NCBI GenBank assembly: GCA_002306295.1
Contig: DBRI01000010.1
Span: forward strand, 1 to 48,268
DNA: 48,268 nt
Direction: 5' to 3'
Origin: Patescibacteria group bacterium UBA1372
GTDB taxonomy: Bacteria; Patescibacteriota; Microgenomatia; UBA12405
Part shown: piece after piece, positions 44,683 to 48,268 of the stretch
Layout: every line of letters starts with the position of its first letter
Numbering within the stretch: the first letter of the stretch is position 1
Notes under the pieces: generated by a model
What the model was told of the DNA's origin: nothing
What the model saw: the letters and a program-made list of their open reading frames with translations, nothing else
The model's database searches: none
Position numbers and translations under genes: made by a program

Positions 44683-46236
44683 CTACTCAGCGAGCGAAAT
44701 TCCACCAACAAAGGTCCTGATTGAGTCTATGACGGGGAGCCAGTTACTTCTTATTATAATGTGATGCTGCCTGCGTAAGGTTGAAAATATCGGTGTTTCA
44801 ACAACCTTAGCAATCTTTTTTCCGTCAATATAAATTGCTTCAAAAAAGAATTTTAAATAATGTCTCTTTAAGTTCGGCGATGCATCCATATATGTCTGAT
44901 ATATGTTTCTCGTCAAAGCCAGGACTTCATCGATTAGTTTAATGTCAACATTTCTTTTATTTTCTAATTCAGACATTTCACCGTCTAACATATCAATTTC
45001 ACCCTGAAGCTTTAAATGTTGTCTTTGGTAGGAGTCTCTGTCCAATGCCCCTTCAACCAACAAATCTTCAACATTATCTCTCTTTGACTCAATTGCTTTT
45101 TTCCTGTTAATAATTCCTTGTTTTTCGGATTCGATCGTTTTTCGGTCCTTGGCCAGCTGATCTCTGACCTTTTGTTTTACCAATTCAATGAATTCTTCAT
45201 CAAATTGATAATTCTTAATTAGATTCGCCACTCTTTTTTCTAGTTCTTCAGTATCAATATATGACCCGGGACACCCGCCCTGAAAGTGGCAGTGGTAGTA
45301 GCCGATCTTGTCTTTTCTATAGTGATCATGGTGGTAATAATGCCATTCTGCGGTCAATCTGGATTTGTGCTTCTGACAAAAAACCACTCCTCTCAAAAGA
45401 AAATTATGTTTTCTTTCCCGTATTAAAAACTGTCGGTGTTTAGCTGCAATCAGCTGACACTGGTCAAAAAGAGTTTTACTAATTAAGGGCTTATGAATTC
45501 CGTATTTTTCCATCCCGCTCCACTTCATCCAGCCGTAGTAAAAGGTGTTTGTCAGGATTTTCTGTAAACTGCTGTCACAAATTGTTTTTCCGTTTCTGGC
45601 AGTAAATCCCTTTTTATACATTCGCTTTGATAACTGAAGCAGGGAATAATTGCCGCTGGCATACATCTTAAAACATTCAACAACCATCGGCCCTTTTGTC
45701 GGATCAATTTCAATTACTCTGTGTGGTTTTTCTTCCGTTCCTTTATTTATGTTCAAGTATCCTAAAGGTGCCCATGAAGGATATATTCCATCTTCCCACT
45801 TTTTCTCCAAACTCTTTTTAACTTTCCTTCCTGTCAGTCTCGAATAAAAAGCATTAATTCCAATCAAAACCGTCTCCATTAATCTTCCTTCTGGTGTCTC
45901 ATCAATCATCGGTTGATTAACAGCTATTATTCGTGTTTTACAATTTCTCAACACTGCCTTTGACGCAAAATGATCAATTTCATCTCGTGCAAATCTGTCA
46001 GTATCAATTACCAATAAACTATCAATTTTTTCTTTTTGACAATGAATAATTGCATCCTCAAAACCATGTCTCCCGATAGTCTTTGTACCTGTTTTTGCCT
46101 CATCTCCATATATACCTTTAACTTTATAATCATTTACTTTAGCCCATTTAGTACAAGAATCTCTCTGGACTTCCATTGATATACCCTTTAATTGGTCTTT
46201 ATCGGAAACCCGATAATAAACAACTGCTGTTTTCAT
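44683..46236 (-). CDS. Large serine recombinase
   Basis: 517 residues from ATG 46236 (AAGGAG five bases upstream; a GTG at 46242 is too close to it). Resolvase domain: R9 and nucleophile S11 (YYRVSDKDQ), then DTDRFARDE and PEGRLMETV. The recombinase domain has APLGYLN and FYYGWMKWSG, followed by a zinc-ribbon-like part (CQKHKSRL, CHFQGGCPG), a coiled coil (IINRKKAIESKRDNVEDLLVEG) and a C-terminal helix. Enzymes of this type integrate and excise elements. The gene lies 68 bp from the end of the convergent GHMP gene. Confidence 0.95.
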   Translation of the reverse strand: MKTAVVYYRVSDKDQLKGISMEVQRDSCTKWAKVNDYKVKGIYGDEAKTGTKTIGRHGFEDAIIHCQKEKIDSLLVIDTDRFARDEIDHFASKAVLRNCKTRIIAVNQPMIDETPEGRLMETVLIGINAFYSRLTGRKVKKSLEKKWEDGIYPSWAPLGYLNINKGTEEKPHRVIEIDPTKGPMVVECFKMYASGNYSLLQLSKRMYKKGFTARNGKTICDSSLQKILTNTFYYGWMKWSGMEKYGIHKPLISKTLFDQCQLIAAKHRQFLIRERKHNFLLRGVVFCQKHKSRLTAEWHYYHHDHYRKDKIGYYHCHFQGGCPGSYIDTEELEKRVANLIKNYQFDEEFIELVKQKVRDQLAKDRKTIESEKQGIINRKKAIESKRDNVEDLLVEGALDRDSYQRQHLKLQGEIDMLDGEMSELENKRNVDIKLIDEVLALTRNIYQTYMDASPNLKRHYLKFFFEAIYIDGKKIAKVVETPIFSTLRRQHHIIIRSNWLPVIDSIRTFVGGISLAE

Positions 46237-46238
46237 AT

Positions 46239-46490
46239 TCACTCCTTCTCAATAAATATATTAAAAGCCGATATTAAATCTTTGTAGTTGTCGTAATAGC
46301 CGTCGTTATAAAACATCACCCATTTTTTAAAGTTATTAATACCCATCCCGTAATCAACTCTGAGATAAGCTTTTAAGACTGTGTTTTGAAAATTTATTGA
46401 ACGTAAAATTCTTCGAAATTTTGTTTTTCTTCTCGTCCAGGACTTAATTATCGTTTTATCTTTGTTATAAATTTTTATAAGAAATTTCAT
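46239..46490 (-). CDS. Small protein upstream of the recombinase, unknown
   Basis: 83 residues, very rich in Lys, Tyr and Asn (KIYNKDKTIIKSWTRRKTKF; NDGYYDNYKDLISAF). Its last codons GAG AAG GAG hold the recombinase ribosome site, so the two are translationally coupled. A recombination directionality factor or other DNA-binding helper is conceivable, but no motif proves it. Confidence 0.65.
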   Translation of the reverse strand: MKFLIKIYNKDKTIIKSWTRRKTKFRRILRSINFQNTVLKAYLRVDYGMGINNFKKWVMFYNDGYYDNYKDLISAFNIFIEKE

Positions 46491-46505
46491 AGTTAAATTG
46501 TTTAT

Positions 46506-46535
46506 TTGAACAAAATATTAATAATTTGATATGAT
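46506..46535 (+). promoter_or_regulatory. Sigma-70-type promoter of a candidate small RNA
   Basis: TTGAAC (46506-46511), an 18-bp spacer and TATGAT (46530-46535). It points away from the minus-strand gene starting at 46490. Confidence 0.65.
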
Positions 46536-46541
46536 TAAGAC

Positions 46542-46622
46542 GCAAAAAAGACCGTCGATATCAAAGAGGTCTTTCCGTAATAGAGGTTCCGGTTGTTCAA
46601 GCCTGGGAGCCTCTATTTTTTT
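46542..46622 (+). ncRNA. Candidate small RNA of about 80 nt
   Basis: Between a promoter and a T-run there are two stem-loops. The first pairs AAAGACC with GGTCTTT (46547-46574). The second is a 12-pair stem AATAGAGGTTCC/GGAGCCTCTATT with an inner GGTT/AA(G)CC pairing, followed by TTTTTTT (46579-46622), a good intrinsic terminator in the plus direction only. On the minus strand no T-run follows, so it is not the end of the minus-strand genes. No plus-strand ORF lies upstream, which leaves an independent RNA as the simplest reading. Candidate roles: antisense control of the neighbouring genes or of element replication. Confidence 0.6.
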
Positions 46623-46636
46623 GTTTAATTAATAAA

Positions 46637-46912
46637 TTATAAGTAATTTACCGATAAATAATAAAGATTCAATACTATATAAACTGATAACAGTGAGAGT
46701 CTTCTCTTGAAGGAGTGAAAAAATATATAATTGGCGACGAAGGAGCCAATACGAGCAACTTCGGTTGGTCGTAATAACTCATCTATTTCCTTATAGTAGT
46801 TCAGAGTTATATCCTTTGTTGGAAGTACATTTCCGTTATTTGGCAGGATATATAATTCCTGTTTAACAGGATGTCTATTTCCTAAACTAGAGTAGGAAGT
46901 GTATTTCCTCAT
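46637..46912 (-). CDS. Small protein coupled to the HTH gene, unknown
   Basis: 91 residues; ATG overlaps the upstream stop as ATGA (46909-46912). MRKYTSYSSLGNRHPVKQE, then a C-terminal segment with hydrophobic character (LSLLSVYIVLNLYYLSV). It may be a membrane-associated or simply unstructured product. Coupling supports it as a real gene. Confidence 0.6.
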   Translation of the reverse strand: MRKYTSYSSLGNRHPVKQELYILPNNGNVLPTKDITLNYYKEIDELLRPTEVARIGSFVANYIFFHSFKRRLSLLSVYIVLNLYYLSVNYL

Positions 46913-47259
46913 ATTTCAATAATTTTTAAAATATTATCTAAGTAATAACTATTAGAATTTAATTTATTTTGGTTAGCTGGATTTGTCGCTCTCTTTTTCC
47001 ACCATATTATCTTTTTCTCTTTGAGTGTTTTTAAATGGTATCTAACCTGTCTATCAGATAGGCCAATATCCATAGCAATTCGAGATTGAGAGGGAAACGC
47101 ATAATTTTTTGTACCAGCTCTGTAGATGAGATTAAATATTATTAACTTTGCCCCTGGAGGTATTGTCTTGTCCGCTAAAAATTCTCTAAATTTTCTATCG
47201 TCAGTTTTGTATCTAATTGGATTGTCAGTATTAATCTCCATATCAATATTATTTTTCAT
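46909..47259 (-). CDS. Winged-helix HTH protein (replication/regulator type)
   Basis: 116 residues. The centre YAFPSQSRIAMDIGLSDRQVRYHLKTLKEKKII is a winged HTH of the kind (HTH_36-like) common in plasmid and element replication initiators and regulators; basic WWKKRATNPAN follows as the wing. A DNA-binding protein controlling the element, or a small initiator, is likely. Confidence 0.8.
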   Translation of the reverse strand: MKNNIDMEINTDNPIRYKTDDRKFREFLADKTIPPGAKLIIFNLIYRAGTKNYAFPSQSRIAMDIGLSDRQVRYHLKTLKEKKIIWWKKRATNPANQNKLNSNSYYLDNILKIIEI

Positions 47260-47268
47260 ATTTTTTAC

Positions 47269-47520
47269 TTAAATTTCATAATTTCCATGAATTAGATCCT
47301 TTAAATAATCGAGCTTTTCAAACAATAATCGCGGGTTTACCATTGCCCGGTCAGACCAATAGGTGCTCAATAGTTTGGTGATCTCATCACTGTTCTGAAA
47401 ACAAAAGAATATTTTTCTCGGATCATCACTATCAAGGCTCAACAAGGGGATTTTGTTGCATAGCAAAAAAGCTGAAGTTCTTGTGTCGGATGTTCTGTAA
47501 ATATCAATCTGATTTTTCAT
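47269..47520 (-). CDS. Small DUF5659-like protein
   Basis: 83 residues from ATG 47520, which has GGAG eight bases upstream; a further in-frame ATG at 47577 would overlap the upstream gene fully and lacks a site. YRTSDTRTSAFLLCNKIPLLSLD then KIFFCFQNSDEITKLLSTYWSD resembles the DUF5659 family as I recall it, which occurs beside recombinases in elements. Function unknown. Confidence 0.75.
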   Translation of the reverse strand: MKNQIDIYRTSDTRTSAFLLCNKIPLLSLDSDDPRKIFFCFQNSDEITKLLSTYWSDRAMVNPRLLFEKLDYLKDLIHGNYEI

Positions 47521-47656
47521 ATTTTTTCTCCACACCAATAACCGTCTGGTAGCTTTTTGTTGATAATACTTGTTCAATTAAAATTCGGGCTAACGACTCG
47601 GCTGCAAAATCGATTTGGTCGGGGATATTCTTATTAATTTCAATTCTTTTTTTCAC
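47504..47656 (-). CDS. 50-aa protein overlapping the next gene by 17 bp
   Basis: GTG start at 47656: (M/V)KKRIEINKNIPDQIDFA, then AAESLARILIEQVLSTKSYQ and a charged end. One amphipathic helix. Its 3' end contains the ribosome site and start of the DUF5659-like gene in another frame, a typical coupling layout. The even, helix-forming composition argues that it is coded. Confidence 0.65.
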   Translation of the reverse strand: MKKRIEINKNIPDQIDFAAESLARILIEQVLSTKSYQTVIGVEKKYEKSD

Positions 47657-47728
47657 AACACATTATATAATGCGGATAGATAGGGAAAAATATACGTGTT
47701 TCAATAAAGTGAATCCATTGCAAAGGAT

Positions 47729-48250
47729 TCAGTATTCCCAATCCTGGATAAGTCTTTTTTTGTACGATTCGATCGCACTAATCACGCCGTCTCTTGTAAT
47801 ATCAAGTTTCTTATTCTTTTCCAAAGATATCTTTAAAATTTCACCATAGCTTAGTCCACTCTTTTTAAGCCAATACCATTCTCGATCTCTGATAATATTT
47901 TCATTCTTTCTCGATGGCGGGTAGTAATTGGGTCCAAGCTCAAACTTATATTCTTTCAAAGCTTCTTTCATGTCTTTCTGGTTTTTCTTTTGCTTCAACC
48001 CCAATAGAATCTTCTTTTTGTAATCTTTTAAAACAGGTTTTATGTCATCAATTGTCGTGTTTGGAGTGACAATAATTGCATACTTATATTTCTCAGGATC
48101 GTTAGGGTCAGAGGGATCAATAATCGTCTCGAGATAACACGCTTTATATGCTTTCTCAGGAATGTACGTGAATGCTATCGAATAAATGATTACCTCATCA
48201 AAATTTGGAGAACGATTAAACGTTTCGCGTACTCTTTTTATATCTGTCAA
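47729..48250 (-). CDS. Element protein of unknown function
   Basis: 173 residues. An in-frame stop lies at 48263-48265, and the only early start is TTG at 48250, so the gene is complete but with a rare start. N-terminal part: FDEVIIYSIAFTYIPEKAY; middle: lysine-rich helices; C-terminal: REWYWLKKSGLSYGEILKI then DITRDGVISAIESYKKRL, which looks like two helices of an HTH-type fold. Not recognised. Confidence 0.65.
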   Translation of the reverse strand: MTDIKRVRETFNRSPNFDEVIIYSIAFTYIPEKAYKACYLETIIDPSDPNDPEKYKYAIIVTPNTTIDDIKPVLKDYKKKILLGLKQKKNQKDMKEALKEYKFELGPNYYPPSRKNENIIRDREWYWLKKSGLSYGEILKISLEKNKKLDITRDGVISAIESYKKRLIQDWEY

Positions 48251-48268
48251 GTACCCATTTCTTTAGAC

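Noticed and set aside
46579..46622. Terminator of the minus-strand HTH operon
   Set aside because: In the minus direction the stem is followed by ATTACGG without a T-run; the T-run is only in the plus direction.
31..48268. CRISPR array
   Set aside because: The direct repeats found occur in pairs or as scattered palindromes; there is no run of equal repeats with regular spacers and no cas gene.

Overview
The window looks like a chromosomal segment of a Patescibacteria (CPR) bacterium, most likely of the Microgenomates side. The signs are a giant multi-domain protein gene with Cys-rich modules, single-copy housekeeping genes (tsaD, tsaE, valS, trpS, dnaG, rpoD) scattered among membrane and surface proteins, a stand-alone VirB4/TraG-like ATPase, and many dispersed palindromic repeats. 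Stops TAA, TAG and TGA all end real genes, so the code is the standard bacterial one. The lineage is inferred from protein style, not from a tree.

Positions 3-15059 are one open frame that also runs off the left edge. It encodes at least 5018 residues: Cys-rich modules, a hydrophobic Gly/Ala stretch, a SecA/helicase-like ATPase (Walker A and B seen), a coiled coil, an HExxH zincin-like module between two near-identical 198-bp repeats, an ADP-ribosyltransferase-like region and a metallophosphatase. The best guess is a secreted or surface multi-enzyme effector similar in logic to polymorphic toxins or polyvalent proteins.

Positions 14954-25891 hold tsaD and tsaE (t6A tRNA modification), a HIT protein, valS, trpS, bL25, an L,D-transpeptidase, a Tat-signal transglycosylase-like protein and several exported proteins of unknown role. 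Positions 26089-27100 hold three tRNAs on the minus strand (Ile-UAU and two CAU species) with two tandem GIY-YIG genes between them. Positions 27142-33903 hold ftsB-like, a Xer recombinase, a VirB4/TraG-like ATPase operon, a polytopic membrane protein and a polyprenyl synthase. Positions 34045-40932 hold an orphan XRE antitoxin-like gene, a large propeller-type surface protein set between direct repeats, then dnaG-rpoD.

From tRNA-Asn (42299-42371) to the right edge the DNA has the character of an integrated element: a three-gene cassette (MazG-like, UPF0200-like kinase, GHMP kinase-like), a large serine recombinase, and a minus-strand train of small genes including an HTH replication/regulator type and a 50-aa overlapping ORF. 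A candidate free-standing small RNA lies among them. The right end of the element is outside the window.

A second theme is repeats. One GC-rich palindromic family (at least eight copies) sits between genes and inside genes: it supplies codons in tsaD, the stop codon of the HIT gene, and the common 3' ends of tsaD and the giant gene. A heptamer repeat adds residues to TsaE. Direct repeats of 35, 51, 53 and 198 bp frame individual genes or protein modules, pointing to active rearrangement.
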